Origin: Litsea cubeba
Taxonomy: Eukaryota > Streptophyta > Magnoliopsida > Laurales > Lauraceae
Direction of reading: 5' to 3'
DNA: 64,000 nt
NCBI GenBank assembly: GCA_012931725.1
Contig: CM022948.1
Location: 49,109,661 to 49,173,660 of the forward strand
The translations under genes and the position numbers were made by a program. Positions 1-12,355 of this stretch are shown one piece after another. Under the pieces are notes generated by a model that ran no database searches, had not been told where the DNA came from, and saw only the letters and a list, made by a program, of their open reading frames with translations. Within the stretch, counting starts at the first letter, position 1, and every line of letters starts with the position of its first letter.

Positions 1-444
1 TAACTCCACATATTATAGCTTGACTTCTTCTCATTTCCCCCGTTTTCTCAATATTCCCCTCCCTATATATGATGAAGCATATATGTAATTACTTTCTTAC
101 ATATTTTCCTTTTAAATTAAAACCCCTTTCCCCAAGTTCCTTTATCTTGTAAAATTGATTATACATAGGCCAATTTTGCCCTAATGAATGTGTGCAAACC
201 GTCTTAGGTAGAAATTCTTTGATTATTTTTCATATTATAGAAGCTCCGTACGTTAGGTTCTTATGTAATAATTCCAAATTATATCCTGTTACTCCAGTTT
301 TCCAAGCATATCCCCTTCATCTTGTGTAATTTTTTTTTCTTTGCTTTTACTTGTTGCCTAACATCCATTCCATGATAAGTATGGGTCTAACTACTTTCTT
401 ATAGAAATGTCCCTTTAGTCAAAGTGCCACTCAATTATAGCATA
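1..444. other. AT-rich intergenic stretch, nothing recognised
   Basis: I see no coding sequence, terminal repeat or RNA gene here. It is AT-rich sequence up to the start of a repeat that recurs at 4537. Confidence 0.5.
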
Positions 445-611
445 ACTAGTGATTGCCCGTACCTGAAGGCACGACGAACCATGTTCTGAGCACAACTAAA
501 TCTAATTACTCTTCTTTTGACCACCTAACAACTAACCTAAATTTTGGCACCCTATGAGGGATAATTCGGTCCACCCTATTTAACGATGTCCGGATTAGGT
601 CCCGAGTCAAA

Positions 612-836
612 GATCACCTATTATTCCTGGACCTCTGATTGCCCTAGGAATTGTCTCATAGCAATCTGTTCATCGAGGGCTTTCCGTTTATATAAAGAAC
701 TTCGAGATCCGACGGGCGGATCAAAAATCATAATAGCAGGTCTCGCACCCCTGGGGTACCCACCTGAAAAATCACCTATCACTTCTAGACCTTGATCGCC
801 TCGAAAGTTGGCTCGTCGCGATTTACTCATCGAGGG
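612..836. repeat. Two-unit tandem repeat interrupted by the solo LTR
   Basis: A block around 669-733 (GAGGGCTTTCC, ATATA, AGAACTT, GACGGGCGGATCAAAA) recurs at 3735-3790. The second unit begins near 774, is cut at 836 by the LTR, and resumes at 3740. The interruption gives independent support for the insertion point. Confidence 0.5.
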
Positions 837-3734
837 TGTAAGGTCTCATGCCTTTATTAGAGGGGCTTAGTCACTAATCACTAGAATTTAGGGTGCTTAA
901 TTGGGTTTAGTGGCCTAAGCACTAGGATTTGTGGTGTGTGGTGCATTAGGTAGTGGGTCATGCATATCATACTTACTTGGACCCACCTTGGCCCGGTGGC
1001 CCAAAGCACATTCATTATGAGCCCATACCCATTTGCCAAGGACTTTCTTGTAAACTTCCTAACAACTTGGCCTTATGTGCAAAATTCCTAAAAGAAAACC
1101 CCCTTTTAAACCCTAAGGCCCCATTTTCCCCATTTCATTTCATTCATTCTCTTCTCTACAACTTCTCTATTCCTTCTCCCCATTTCTCCACCAACCAAGC
1201 TAGGGCTTCCAAGAGTTTCCAATGCTTTCCCCAAGAATCAAGAGTCTCCCCATCATCTCCTTCATCTTCTTCCTTTCTCATTCTCATCAATAGGTAAGCA
1301 AACCCTCTCTTTAAACTCATGTAGTTTGCTTCTTTCAACACTAGGAGCATGCATTGGTGATTTAGTGGGCTTTCCCTTTCATTTTGGCATGTAGGAAGTG
1401 GGTTCTTTGCTTGGTTTGAAGTGGGGAGGTGTGGAGAGCAAGATTTGAGGTAACCCTAGGCTCTAAGAAAGGGGTTTTTGCTCATCTAAGCCAAAGGCAA
1501 GTATATAGACATGATTAATGGTGTAGGCATGTTTATTTGGTTGGTTCTAATGCTTTAAATGTGCTAACCTTCTCTATCATGTGCATTTGTGATATTTGGG
1601 TTGGTGGCTGTGAGCTTAAAATGCATTAATGGTGGATAGTTATATAAAACAAAATTGATGAAAATGTTTGATTTATGCCATTGTAGTTATATTCCTCTTT
1701 TGTTAAGCTTCATTAGCTAACTCATTAGTTTATTACTAGTTGATAGATATGTAGTTGCATAGGTTTGGATTTCATTTCGTCATTGTCATATCAAGGGCCC
1801 CTGCTTCCATTGGATAGGGGATTTGATCTGATCATATGAAGGGGGCACATGGGCAACCTCAATGGTCTGGTCCCTTTGTGGGTGGGGCCCATCTGGATCC
1901 ACCATCCAGCCAACCCATGAATGGGAGGCGTGAGTTCCCATTTCCTTAAATCTGGGAACAGTTGTTCCTCACCTTGGTTGTGTCATGTGACAAACTTATA
2001 ATTTCATAACAACCCTCCCTTCTTGAAATAATTACAACAAGCCCATGGTTGATTATGTAGTATTGTTAGGCATCATATGAGATTTCCCCCATGGCCCACC
2101 ATCCATGTATAATTCAAGGATAAGGTGTGAAACAATCCCAAGTATGAGGTATGAGTTGTGCCTACACCTTTTAGGAACATGTGGTTCCTTTTGGATTCTA
2201 ACCCAGCCACTTACTTTATACTAAACACAAAAACCCCTTTGAATTATTTAATGATTCTTTTTCTCCCTAATGATTGTGTGGAATCATATGATATCTTTAG
2301 GAATTCCCAAATCAACCTGTTGACCTGAAACAAGATTAATCTACTATTTATGACATGATACGACCCGCTGAAATTTGAACCCTAGCCCCACCTGGCCTAT
2401 GAATATGAATTGGACATTTAGATAGGGGGTGTGTAGGCTTAGCACCTCATTGTGAATTGTGCGATAATGCACGGGAGACCCATGTTGGGTTATGTGGGTG
2501 GTGTAGTGGGTCCTTTGGGTGTCAACAACTTCAAAGCACCAAATGACTACCAAAGGCATCCCGGACCCGCATAACCATCGTAATAGACAACATGGGCCCT
2601 ACATATGATGTTTGACCTTAGCTTTAGGTTGGTTAGTACCTACTCCTCTTGGCCCTTGACCATATGATTCGGTTAGATTAAGGTTAGCTTAGGACTCCCT
2701 ATATATTACATGATTAGTGTATACACCCATTTCCTTCGTTAGTTTATAACCCATACTTTTACGCTCACTTGGTGGCTTTCCCCTTTAGTTCTGTTGACGA
2801 TGTGATGAGGACACCCAATGAGAGGCTAACCGAACACCTTGTTTTGGGTATATGTGTATGCATGGGTTTGAGTGTGTGTGTATATGTGTAGGCTTGTGTG
2901 TATATGGTTTGTACTTACCGTCTGCAAATCGGGGGTGGACGTACGCCACTATACCGGGTTCGCCTGGGTTGCATTTGTTTGACCAGCTCGTCTGGGTACC
3001 GGGTTCGCCTGGGTTGCATTTGTTTGACCAGCTCGTCTGGGTACCGGGTTCGCCTGGGTTGCATTTGTTCTGATGACATATGATGGTTTGATTATTTATG
3101 GGTTAGTTTATTATTCTGATTAGTTTATTTAGTGTTTACGTACTTTATCACATATTGGTCTCGATTGGCACATGTTATACCTTTACTCATATCTATTTAC
3201 TTGCCATTTATTGATGGTGCTACATTTGGTGCTTAGGTACCGTTGCCCCCGTCGAGCCGGAGGGCGAGGTGGGGCAGGAGGTTCCGCAGGATGACGGACT
3301 TGCTGAGTGGAGCGCCGACAACGTAGTTTGACTTGTCGAGCTTAGCGCCGTAGAACCATACATGTCAGCAGACTTTTGAGACTGTTACCTTTGGGCCTAT
3401 AGCCCTTTTATTTTGATGTCATGGTTGTGTTAGGCCTTAACATAATTTAAGACATTGTAAACCTATTTGAACTTATGCACTTCTGTACCACATCCGCTCT
3501 GCTATCTTGATGGTTATGTTTTTACCATCTGCGTAAGTTGTTTATTTCTTGATGCTTCCGTGATTAGATTATGGTGAATGATCATCATACATAACCTCAC
3601 CACGGACTTCGATCCACCCGGAATTGGGGTCTCAAGTATGAATGGTGAGAAGAATTTTGAAAATTTTTAATTGACCTCAATTCTCACACCCCTTGGGATC
3701 GGGTTGGGCCCGGCCTAATCTTGGGGGCGTGACA
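837..3734. mobile_element. Solo LTR, 2.9 kb, of an LTR retrotransposon (probably Ty3/gypsy)
   Basis: Seen: the segment begins TGTAAGG and ends GGGGGCGTGACA, so it has TG...CA ends. It is flanked by the direct repeat GAGGG (832-836 and 3735-3739), and the flanks join into a tandem repeat unit. There is no internal coding region between two LTR copies, so it reads as a solo LTR left by LTR-LTR recombination. Multi-kilobase LTRs with a G-rich short open stretch near 3240-3330 are common in plant gypsy elements; the superfamily is inference. A 45 bp tandem repeat lies inside at 2953-3070. Confidence 0.68.
2953..3070 (+). repeat. 45 bp tandem repeat, about 2.6 units
   Basis: The unit starting ACCGGGTTCGCCTGGGTTGC runs 2953-2997 and 2998-3042 without visible differences, followed by a partial third at 3043-3070. 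Near-identical units suggest a recent slippage event inside the solo LTR. Confidence 0.9.
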
Positions 3735-4536
3735 GAGGGCTTTCCATCCTTATATAGAACTTTGAAATCTGACGGGCGGATCAAAATCTACGAAACCTGG
3801 GTCCTAGTGATTATTGCCCAGACCGGACCCCACTGCAGCCCACCTTTTGGGCCCCGAACCTCTGATCAAGACCCTGATTAGGCCTTTAACTAAACCCGTT
3901 AGACCTGACCTGAACCTGACCCAATCCAACCCATCAAACTCTAGCCCAAATTAATCCGAACCCAAATCCAACCCAAACCCATCTAACCTGAACTTAACCC
4001 CGGACCTGACCCAGATTCCTTAACCCGTCGCCCGGATAAGGGAGAAAGAGTCCAGGGATCTAGGGAAGTAGTGTCACAGATCTCCGGACTCTCAAACCCC
4101 CTTAAACCCCTCAACCCCTTTCTTTTAATCTTAGCCCTAGGATTTATATACATAAATTCAAGGGTCCAAAATATGAGGAATTCAAAAACTGAGCTCCCTT
4201 ACAAAAGAAGTTTTTTTGTTTTTTTTTCTTTTGAAACCTTTTTGATCAATGGTAGAACAATAAGAAAGTAAACACTCTTCTTTTCTTTTAAATGGAGAAG
4301 GGATGTCAATACCTGTAAATAACTCAAACTTTTTGCCCCTTTTTGCGCCGTACGAACTAAGATGTGAACGTGCTTTTGATGGGGATGGCAAAAACTTGTA
4401 AATTTCTCCAACTTTTAGCCTCTTTTTTCATCCCCCTCTTAAATCCAAGGGTCCAAAATATCCCTAGGATTTATGTACATAAATCCAAGGGTCCAAAATA
4501 TGGGGAATTCAAAAATTGAGCTCCCTTATTATATAG

Positions 4537-5229
4537 ACTAGTCATTGCCCATGCCTGAAGCCACGGCGCACCACGTTTTGAGCACAATAAATATGGGGAA
4601 AACCAAACCCACACCACCCATAATTTAACAAATTTAACCCAAATTTTCTATGTGGCACATCAGATCAATCAACTTCAAATCAAGCCAGGCTAGGTTTTTT
4701 TTTTAATAGGTAAAACAGCCCAGCCAATTGGACCCTTGTTTAACCACCATTGAAAACCAGAGTGGCCCACTACTAAAAGCAGTCTAGTTCAATTGCATGC
4801 AAGTCACCTTTGCATCTGCTACCAAAGCAATCCAAGTTAGCTCAGATTCCACAATCCGTGAAAAACAACATATATATGTGAAGGGGCAAACTGGTAAGTT
4901 GTGGGCCCAAATTCCATACCATTCAATCACTCAATTGCAATCATAGCCGTGTATTTAATCATATCTTTACTTGTATGGAAGTTTTAAAAAGATAATGGCA
5001 CGTTTAGTAATTTCACAGAAAACTAAGGGCACTCCCATATCCTCTTAGAAAAGATAATGGCACGTTTCGTAATTTTACAAAAAACCAAGGGCACTCCCAT
5101 ATCCTCTTGTCCTTTGTAATAGGATCTTGAATCTCTTCTCAGCCTTAGGATTTATGTACAGAAACATGAACATAAATCCAAGGATCCAAAATATCCAAAG
5201 AATAAAAAACTGAGCTCCCTTATTATATA
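4537..5229. repeat. Interspersed repeat family R1, copy b
   Basis: Starts with the ACTAGTCATTGCCCATGCC motif and ends with CTCCCTTATTATATAG, the same ends as copy a. About 0.7 kb, no coding capacity. It contains a 62 bp tandem duplication. Confidence 0.45.
4987..5108. repeat. 62 bp tandem duplication
   Basis: AAAAGATAATGGCACGTTT...CTCCCATATCCTCTT occurs at 4987-5048 and again at 5049-5108 with a few substitutions. Confidence 0.8.
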
Positions 5230-5585
5230 GATACTCCATTAGATTGACTATCGACATTGATCCTATTCTTTATATCTAACTAAGGCCCTCCTTTTTATTC
5301 TAAAATTAATCCTAGATATTGAAACCTTTCATATTGTGATAGCAAGTTTTCAATTTTACCATATCAACTCTTTTGTTCTTAGATCTATTAAACTTATATT
5401 CCATCTAATTTTAGCCCATTTAACTTGAAAGCTCCTTTTCAAAGTTTCAACTTATCATATTTTTATTTTTTTTCTATAATTATTACCACATCATCTGCAA
5501 ACAATATATATACCATTGAACTTCATCTTTAATCTCTATCATTAAGTTGTTCATAACCAAGGCAAATAAATAGGTTCTAGCACTA

Positions 5586-6167
5586 TGTTAAAATGGGCAA
5601 TCCCCGACACATGAATGGTGCTAGACTCAACATCCTGAAGGTGGAGCGAAAGCACGGATCTAAAAGGGCTGACTGCTACGAATGCGATAAGGACAACGTC
5701 GGCTTGAATCAGGCAATGGTGTGAAGATCTGTGACTGTCTACGAGAGATCAGTCACGTATGATTCACTCTTCAAGATCCAAGGGCAAGGATGGACACCCT
5801 GGATGCAGAAGATGATGATGGAGATTTGGAGATCTAGTGAAAGGAAGATGAATTCTTCAAAGTTGTTACAAGCTATATCTCTCATGTCTATATATAGCCC
5901 TTAGGCTAATGGGTGATAAGATCTTTATTCAAATTCGAATTGAGAGATGATTATGATCAATATCTCTCTCAATTTGATTTTGAATGTAGATATGATAAAG
6001 AGATAGAGATTTGGATAAAACTCAAGCTATCCTTATCCATATCACCATGAGACTCCTTGTGAGGGGCGTATCTTTGTGAGTGGGGTACACCCACATGTAA
6101 ACACAAGTGGGCCCATCACAAATGCCAACATATCCAACTTTAGTTTGGAACTCGGGCATCACATATA
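5586..6167 (+). mobile_element. Possible solo LTR (copia-like)
   Basis: The stretch begins TGTTAAAATGGGC, holds a TATA-like CTATATATAG near 5887, and is flanked by CACTA at 5581-5585 and 6168-6172. The 3' end would be TA rather than CA, and no second copy is in the window to prove the borders. The call is tentative. Confidence 0.35.
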
Positions 6168-6172
6168 CACTA

Positions 6173-6790
6173 GGGCAGAACTGGGGGTGGGGGCTTTCCC
6201 TAAATTGGAAGAAATTCCCTTTAGATTAATTAAAATTTAAAGTCATTTTTGACAATGCCGCCCCCCTGCCCCCTTTTCATTTTTTTTCCCACAATGCCCC
6301 CTAATATCTATATCATAGTTCCGCCCCGGCAAACACATGGTACCTGCACTCAATATCACTCCTCCATGCAGTTTGAGTTCAAACTATTAGGGATGTCTTT
6401 TTCTTTAATAACTGCCAAATTGATTACCTCAACGTCATATTATAATCTTCTTGAAGTCAATAAAAATCATCCATAAAAATTTCCTCCTCTTTCAAATTTT
6501 GATGAATTGACTATGTTCAAGTCATGAAACAAAAGTTCTCCAGAGCATTTGATTTTTGTGGTAGCCATTTCTCTTTCCATTCGAGAGTTTCTCACATGAC
6601 TCATATATTTGGTAGGCAGTTTGCAAAATCTTGAATATCTCATTTGTTCTAGTAGAAAAGGACCAAAATGCTTTAAGCATGTAAACTAAGAAAGATGTGT
6701 ACGTATGTCAGGGGGAAATGTTCTTTTATGAGCAACTGCCTGCAAGTTTGTACAGCACTGTGGGGCCCACTTAATCCCACCTTTCATCAA
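6173..6790. other. Unannotated spacer
   Basis: No coding region or repeat boundary recognised. The Copia-1 target duplication TGTGG sits at its right edge. Confidence 0.4.
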
Positions 6791-6795
6791 TGTGG

Positions 6796-7066
6796 TAAAC
6801 AAGTTCTATGATCGGAATACAATTAAACCTTGTATTGATAGTATATTTATATTACAGTATTGAGATTATTTTAAGATCCTAGACCCTATTTAATAGGGAT
6901 ATATACAGAGATATCATATCAAGATCCTATTAGTTAGGGATCATACATGACAAGGATGGATACAATGAGATTGTCTAAACATAGAAGAGAAGATCATTAT
7001 CTATCATGATTGGAGTTGTGATGGGCTAAGTGGGCCACAGTCATTGTGTGATTGGATTGGTCAACA
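6796..7066 (-). repeat. Copia-1 3' LTR
   Basis: 271 bp, identical in extent to 12080-12350. On the minus strand it begins TGTTGACC and ends CTTGTTTA. A G-rich polypurine-like tract (TGCGGGGGC on the minus strand) abuts its inner end at 7067-7075. Confidence 0.93.
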
Positions 7067-7068
7067 GC

Positions 7069-9432
7069 CCCCGCAAGCTAAATGACCGATCAGTGATGTG
7101 TAGCTTGTTCTTTAACAATGTAAATCTTGTTGAACTTAGCCCTTTTGTAAAAACATCTGCTAATTGATCCACAGAACTGACGAAGCAGACTTGAATGTCC
7201 CATCGTAAAACTGACTTGAATGTCTCATCGTAAAACTTTCTCTCTAATGAAATGATAATCAACCTCGATATGCTTGGTGCGTGCATGATAGACTGGGTTA
7301 GATGCCAAGGCAATTGCACTAATATTATCACAATAAATTGTGGGAGGAATTTTAAGATAAATTCCTAAATCTTTCATCAACCTGCGGACCCAATAGAGTT
7401 TTGCAGCGGTAAGTGCTAGAGACCGATACTCAGATTCTGTGCTTGATTGGGAAACCGTCGGCTGCTTTTTTGCATTCCAGGATATAAGATTAGGACCAAT
7501 GAATATTGCATAGCCAGATGTGGAGCATCTATCATCTGGGTCCCCGGCCCAATCTGCATCAGAATATGCAGTGACTGCAAATGTACCTTTACGAAAGTGT
7601 AAGCCATGTGTAATTGTCCCTTTAAGAAAATGAAGAATACGCTTGACCGCCATCCAATGTGTTGAACGAGGATCATGCATAAATTGGCAAACCTGGTTTA
7701 CTGCAAAGGCTATGTCCGGCCTAGTCAGTGTGACATATTGAAGAACTCCAACAATACTACGGTATTTTTGAGCATTAGAAAGAGGATCACCATCATACCG
7801 AGATAATTTTAAACCAGGTTGCACCGGTGACTTAAGTGGCTTGGCATCATGCATGTTGGCCCGGTGAAGTAGGTCTAGCACATACTTAGTCTGTGTGAGA
7901 TACATAGCTGAGGGAGCTCTTTTAACTTCAATTCCAAGAAAGTAATGTAGTGGCCCCAAGTCTTTCATGGCAAATAGCCGACTAGGCTCCCGCAATAATT
8001 TAGGCAAGGCACTTGTTTTATTACTTGTAACTACTATGTCATCAACATAAATCAACAAGATAATAAATTCCCCTCCAAAATTCCGAACAAACAAGGATGT
8101 ATCTGCTGAGGAACCATTGAACCCTAAACTTTGAAGGTAATTTGTAAGACGAAGATACCACTCGCGTGGGGCTTGTTTCAACCTATAAATTGCCTTGTGA
8201 AGTTTACATACATGGGTTGGATGGTTAGGATCAACAAAGCCTTGGGGCTGGTCCATATAGACTTCCTCAGAGAGTACACCATGCATGAACGCATTGTGAA
8301 CATCAAGCTAACGGATTGGCCATCCAAGTTGAAGAGCAAAAGAAAGAACAAGTCTAACTGTGGTGTGTTTCACCACTGGACTAAATGTGTCAATATAATC
8401 CAGACTTGGCTTTTGATGGAACCCCTTGGCAACAAGTCGGGCTTTATATCGCTCTATAGTCCCATCTGCTCTTTGTTTAATTTTGTAGACCCAGCGACAC
8501 CCAACACTATTTCGACTAGATGGTAAAGGAACTAGAGTCCATGTACCTTGTCGATGAAGGGCATCAAATTCGAGTGCCATTGCCGCACGCCACTCTATTG
8601 ATTTTACAGCTTAAGAAAAGCACGTAGGTTCACTAGGTGCAAGTGCAGTCTGAAACACCTTTGGTAATGGGTGTTTAGTAGCATTTAATGTTTTGGGCTT
8701 AAAGATACCATCCACAGCCCAGGTGCGCATAGTGTGGGTGCGCTGAAGATGTGGCAATGGGTTGGTGATGGGAACAACATTGTCATGTGCTAGCTTGAGT
8801 GATGGAGGAGTTCCAGTAGCAACATGTGGCAATGCAACCATTGAATCAGCATGATGTTGATGTACATGAGTGGACTGTTGCTCAAATAATGATGTAGACA
8901 TAGGCATTATGGAACCTGTAGGGGGGGACACATCATCCATGTCTTTATGAGGTGCAGGTTGCACACATTGTGCATCATGTTGTGGTAATGATGCCATGTC
9001 AGTATAACGTTGTGGCTCCACCCAGGTAGTAGCAGTGGGGGTCTATTCTTGGAGCATCAGCAGTATAAGTGGCCCGATCTGGGTAGCAGCAGAATGCTGA
9101 AATTGGCCACGGTTAGAGTGGTTTGAGTGATCACAAGCTGAACCCAGTTGGGTCCTAGTTGACTGCCATGGCGATGGCTGTGATGGGTCTAACCCATCAA
9201 CATTTATGAGAGTAATTGGTTGTGTGGTGCCCACTGCATCAGAGGAGTTGTCATCATCCAGACGTGGTGGTACAACAGGAACTTCAATAGAATGAGGCAA
9301 GTTGAGCACATTGTGTACATGATGATGACCAAGTATAACTTGTTCATTTGACCCAGTTTGTGGGGTGGTAGCCTGCAAATTGTTCGTAAGAAAAGGATAT
9401 ACCATCTCATCAAACACCACATGTCTGGTCAT
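7069..9432 (-). pseudogene. Copia-1 RT-RNase H and upstream linker (broken)
   Basis: Role: reverse transcriptase and RNase H, which copy the element RNA into cDNA in cytoplasmic particles. The RT region starts near 8550 (GTWTLVPLP, GCRWVYKIK) and reaches the catalytic YVDD near 8045-8060. RNase H motifs (SDADWAGD, STESEYRSL, TKHIEVDYHF) lie at about 7600-7250 and QLADVFTKGL near 7150. Seen breaks: TAG at 9045-9043, TAA at 8613-8611 and TAG at 8310-8308, all within one continuing frame. A ~25 bp tandem duplication at about 7189-7238 shifts the frame near the RNase H end. The 9432-8620 part is a low-complexity His/Pro-rich linker between integrase and RT. Non-functional as read. Confidence 0.88.
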
Positions 9433-9454
9433 GTAAATCCTTTTGGTAATAGGA

Positions 9455-10753
9455 TCAATACATTATATCCTTTATGGTTGCGCCCATAGCCAAGAAAAAC
9501 ACATGGAATAGTTCGAAACGACAATTTACCAGTTGTGTATGGTCTAAGATAAGGAAAGCAAACACAGCCAAAAGCTCGTAAAATAGTATAATCTGGAGAG
9601 ATTGCAATAATTTCTCATAAGGTGAAATGTGATTAAGCACACGAGTTGGCATATGATTGATTAAAAATACTGCGGTATCAAATGCAGCATCCCAAAAGGA
9701 TAAAGGAACACCAGAATGGGCCAAAAGGGATAGCCCAGTTTCAACGATGTGACGGTGTTTTCTTTCAGCTAATCCATTTTCTTCAGGTGTGTGTGGACAA
9801 GAAATGCGGTGAGAGATGCCATGTTGAACTAAATTTTTTTTAAAATCGAGTGCTAGTAAACTCTCCACCACCATCAGATTGAAAAGCCTTGATTTTACGA
9901 TCAAACATATTCTCAACCAAAGATTTAAAATCTTGAAATACATCAAATACTTGAGACTTAGATTGAAGAGGGAAAAACCAACAATATCTACTAAAGTCAT
10001 CAATGAAAGTCACATAAAATCTAGCCCCACTCAGGGATGATGTGGGAGAATATCCCCAAACATCAGAATGTACTAACTCTAAAGGAAAAGATGAAACAGA
10101 AATAGAAGGTTGAAAGGGTAATCTTGACCGTTTCCCCATTTGACACGCAGTGCACACAGAGTCAATCTTAGATGTCCCATTGATTGAGAGAGATGTTGCA
10201 AGTTGTTGTAGGATCTGATGTGAGGGGTGGCCCAATCTGTGATGCCATAGGTTACGAGAGACTCGTGTACTGCTGAAGGCAGATGAAGAGGTGGACTTAT
10301 TCTTGATGCTTTGGTTTAGATAGAGCTGATAGAGTCCATTACTGGTCGCTCCGTGGAAGAGGATCTTCCCCGATTTGTTTTCCTTCACATAGAAACCAGA
10401 TGAAGTGAAGACAAAATAACAATCATTGTCTTTGGTAAATTGAGAGACTGACAATAAATTTTGTGAAATAGTAGGCACATGAAGAATATTATGTAAAGAT
10501 ACCATGTTACCATTAGAAAAATACTGTTTGAGATGGTAAGTCCCTTACCATTGCCAATAGCAAGTTTATCATTACCCACATAGTCTGAGTGTATGGAGAG
10601 GTTGCTAAGATCTGGTGTCACATGATTGGTAGCCCCTGTATCGGTGAACCATGTTGTCTCCCCTTGTTTTGCAGCTGCCATTGCTTGGAGCTTCTCAGGA
10701 GGGTGACGTCCTTGAAAGGATAAGTCCAATCGATTGAAGATTGAAGCAATCAA
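9455..10753 (-). pseudogene. Copia-1 protease and integrase (broken)
   Basis: The aspartic protease motif WFTDTGATNHVT is near 10650. The GAG-pre-integrase zinc motif (WHHRLGHPS ... CTACQMGK, an HHCC pattern) is near 10130-10250. The integrase core follows: LELVHSDVWG and FIDDFSRYCW (9980-10090), FQSDGGGEF (about 9870), and ENGLAERKHRHIVE (9750-9780) giving the last catalytic Glu. The frame changes near 10525 and near 9850, so no single product is possible. Protease would mature the polyprotein and integrase would insert the cDNA; both are dead here. Confidence 0.85.
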
Positions 10754-11609
10754 GAGCTAGATGCCCAACCCGATTGCAGATTTGACATGAAGGTCGTGGC
10801 TTGGATGACTGAGACTGATTAGCTGATATAGAGGAAGAGCCACAGTGATTATTCTGAGCTCGTCCACGACCACGCCCACGGCCATGCCCACGGGAGCCAG
10901 ATCGTCCTTGAGAATTATTATTGGTATATAAAGCAGTAGCTGGTTGCTCCACAACATGAGTAGAATGATGTGATTCGAGTCGTAGCTCGAAGGTTAAAAG
11001 TTGCCCAAAAAGTTCTTCAAAATTAATGGGAGTCTCACGGCTCACAACAGAAGTATGAACCGGATCATATTCTGGTCCTAGGCCATTTAGTATTTGGTTA
11101 CAAAGATCATACTCTGTAACGGGCTGAGCAATGGCCTCGAGGGCATTAGAAATGCCCTTCATCTTATCAAGATATTATGTGATAGAGAGACCCCCTTTCT
11201 TGAGATTTTGAAATTGTTGCTTCAACTGTAAAACCATAGAGCGTGATTGAATCAAATGGAGATTCTCCAATCGCTGCCAAACTTCATAAGCAAATTGGAG
11301 ACCCACAACCCTTTGTAGCACTTAGGGGGTGAGAGTGGCATTGATCCAAAGAAGAACAAGGGCATCTTGCTCAACCCAAACCTCAAAGGCAGGATTGACA
11401 GTAGAAGAGAGCATCCCATCTTTATCTTTGAGAAATTTCTCAGGGCAATGAGCAGTTCCATCAATATATTTTAGTAATTTATTTGCCCTGAGAACCGGAA
11501 GAAACTGACTCTTCCATAATAAATAATTGTCCCTGTCTAAACGAATAAAGACGAGATTGGCAATATTAGATATAGAGATCGTGCCATAAGAAGTGCATGA
11601 TGCAGCCAT
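10751..11609 (-). pseudogene. Copia-1 gag with CCHC zinc knuckle (broken)
   Basis: The start at 11609 opens with MAASCTSYGTIS followed by NYLLWKSQFLPVLRA, a plant copia gag N-terminus. The UBN2-like gag core continues through 10990. A CCHC zinc knuckle (CQICNRVGHLALDC) lies near 10760-10800 after an Arg/Gly-rich stretch. In-frame TAA codons sit at 11324-11322 and 11177-11175. Just after the knuckle a 7 bp direct duplication (TTCAATC) shifts the frame into the protease. Gag would form the virus-like particle and bind RNA. Confidence 0.85.
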
Positions 11610-12065
11610 GACAAGAGCAACAACAAAAGAGATCCCTGATACTTATCAAAGAGGCGCGTAGACAGAATGCGATACTTCGTGTATCGATGTGGCAGCAATC
11701 ACTATGAAGAAATCCAGGACGTTGGAAAGTGGATTTGGAGAGGCAGCAACACGTCCTTAAGTTGCAGGTAAAGAGACTGCACTAGGAGAGACTTTGAGAT
11801 AAAGATCTGAATACTGCACTTTAGAGAAACAACATGTGGACAAAAGAGCAACAGGTGGAGAGATACTTCCACATAGATGCACTGTGACCAGGCAGTAGAA
11901 TATTGCACACTATTATGCAGATAACAAATTCATATACCCACACAGATATGAAGTAGAGTAAGGTGCTTGAGGACTTATCCACTCACAGACACGTCAATGA
12001 AAAACCTACACAGATCTGAACTATGATGCACCAAGCAAGACAAACCACTCAGAAAATAGAATCGA

Positions 12066-12079
12066 GTGCTCTGATACCA
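12066..12079 (-). promoter_or_regulatory. Copia-1 primer binding site
   Basis: On the minus strand TGGTATCAGAGCAC directly follows the 5' LTR. It matches the plant initiator Met-tRNA 3' end used to prime copia reverse transcription. Confidence 0.9.
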
Positions 12080-12350
12080 TAAACAAGTTCTATGATCGGA
12101 ATACACTTAAACCTTGTATTGATAGTATATTTATATTACAGTATTGAGATTCTTGTAAGATCCTAGACCCTATATAATAGGGATATATACAGAGATATCA
12201 TATCAAGATCCTATTAGTTAGGGATCATACATGACAAGGATGGTTACAATGAGATTGTCTAAACATAGAAGAGAAGATCATTATCTATCATGATTGGAGT
12301 TGTGATGGGCTAAGTGGGCCACAGTCATTGTGTGATTGGATTGGTCAACA
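12080..12350 (-). repeat. Copia-1 5' LTR
   Basis: 271 bp copy of 6796-7066. It differs at 5 positions by eye and is followed on the plus strand by the target duplication TGTGG. Confidence 0.93.
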
Positions 12351-12355
12351 TGTGG

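Larger units (their letters stand above)
445..4536. repeat. Interspersed repeat family R1, copy a (carries the nested solo LTR)
   Basis: Seen: the motif at 445-496 (ACTAGTGATTGCCCGT followed by a GTACC/GGCAC hairpin and a GAGCACAA tail) recurs at 4537-4588. The 3' motif (GGATTTATGTACATAAATCC palindrome, then GAGCTCCCTTATTATATAG) closes copy a at about 4462-4536 and copy b at 5149-5229, with an extra decayed copy at 4134-4200. This suggests two tandem members of one family, the first enlarged by insertion of a 2.9 kb LTR. The class is not recognised: the subterminal hairpin hints at a Helitron, but no clear 5' TC or 3' hairpin-CTRR end is visible. Confidence 0.4.
6796..12350 (-). mobile_element. 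Copia-1: complete Ty1/copia LTR retrotransposon, frame-broken
   Basis: Seen: 271 bp direct repeats at both ends, flanking duplication TGTGG (6791-6795, 12351-12355), a primer binding site next to the right LTR and a G-rich tract next to the left LTR. All of these place the element on the minus strand. Domain order on the minus strand is gag, zinc knuckle, protease, integrase, RT, RNase H, which is the Ty1/copia order. I count 5 differences between the LTRs (about 1.8%), so insertion is fairly recent, yet the frame is interrupted many times. The short LTRs and gag type resemble the Ale group, but I did not test this. The LTR ends TG...TA instead of TG...CA. Confidence 0.93.
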
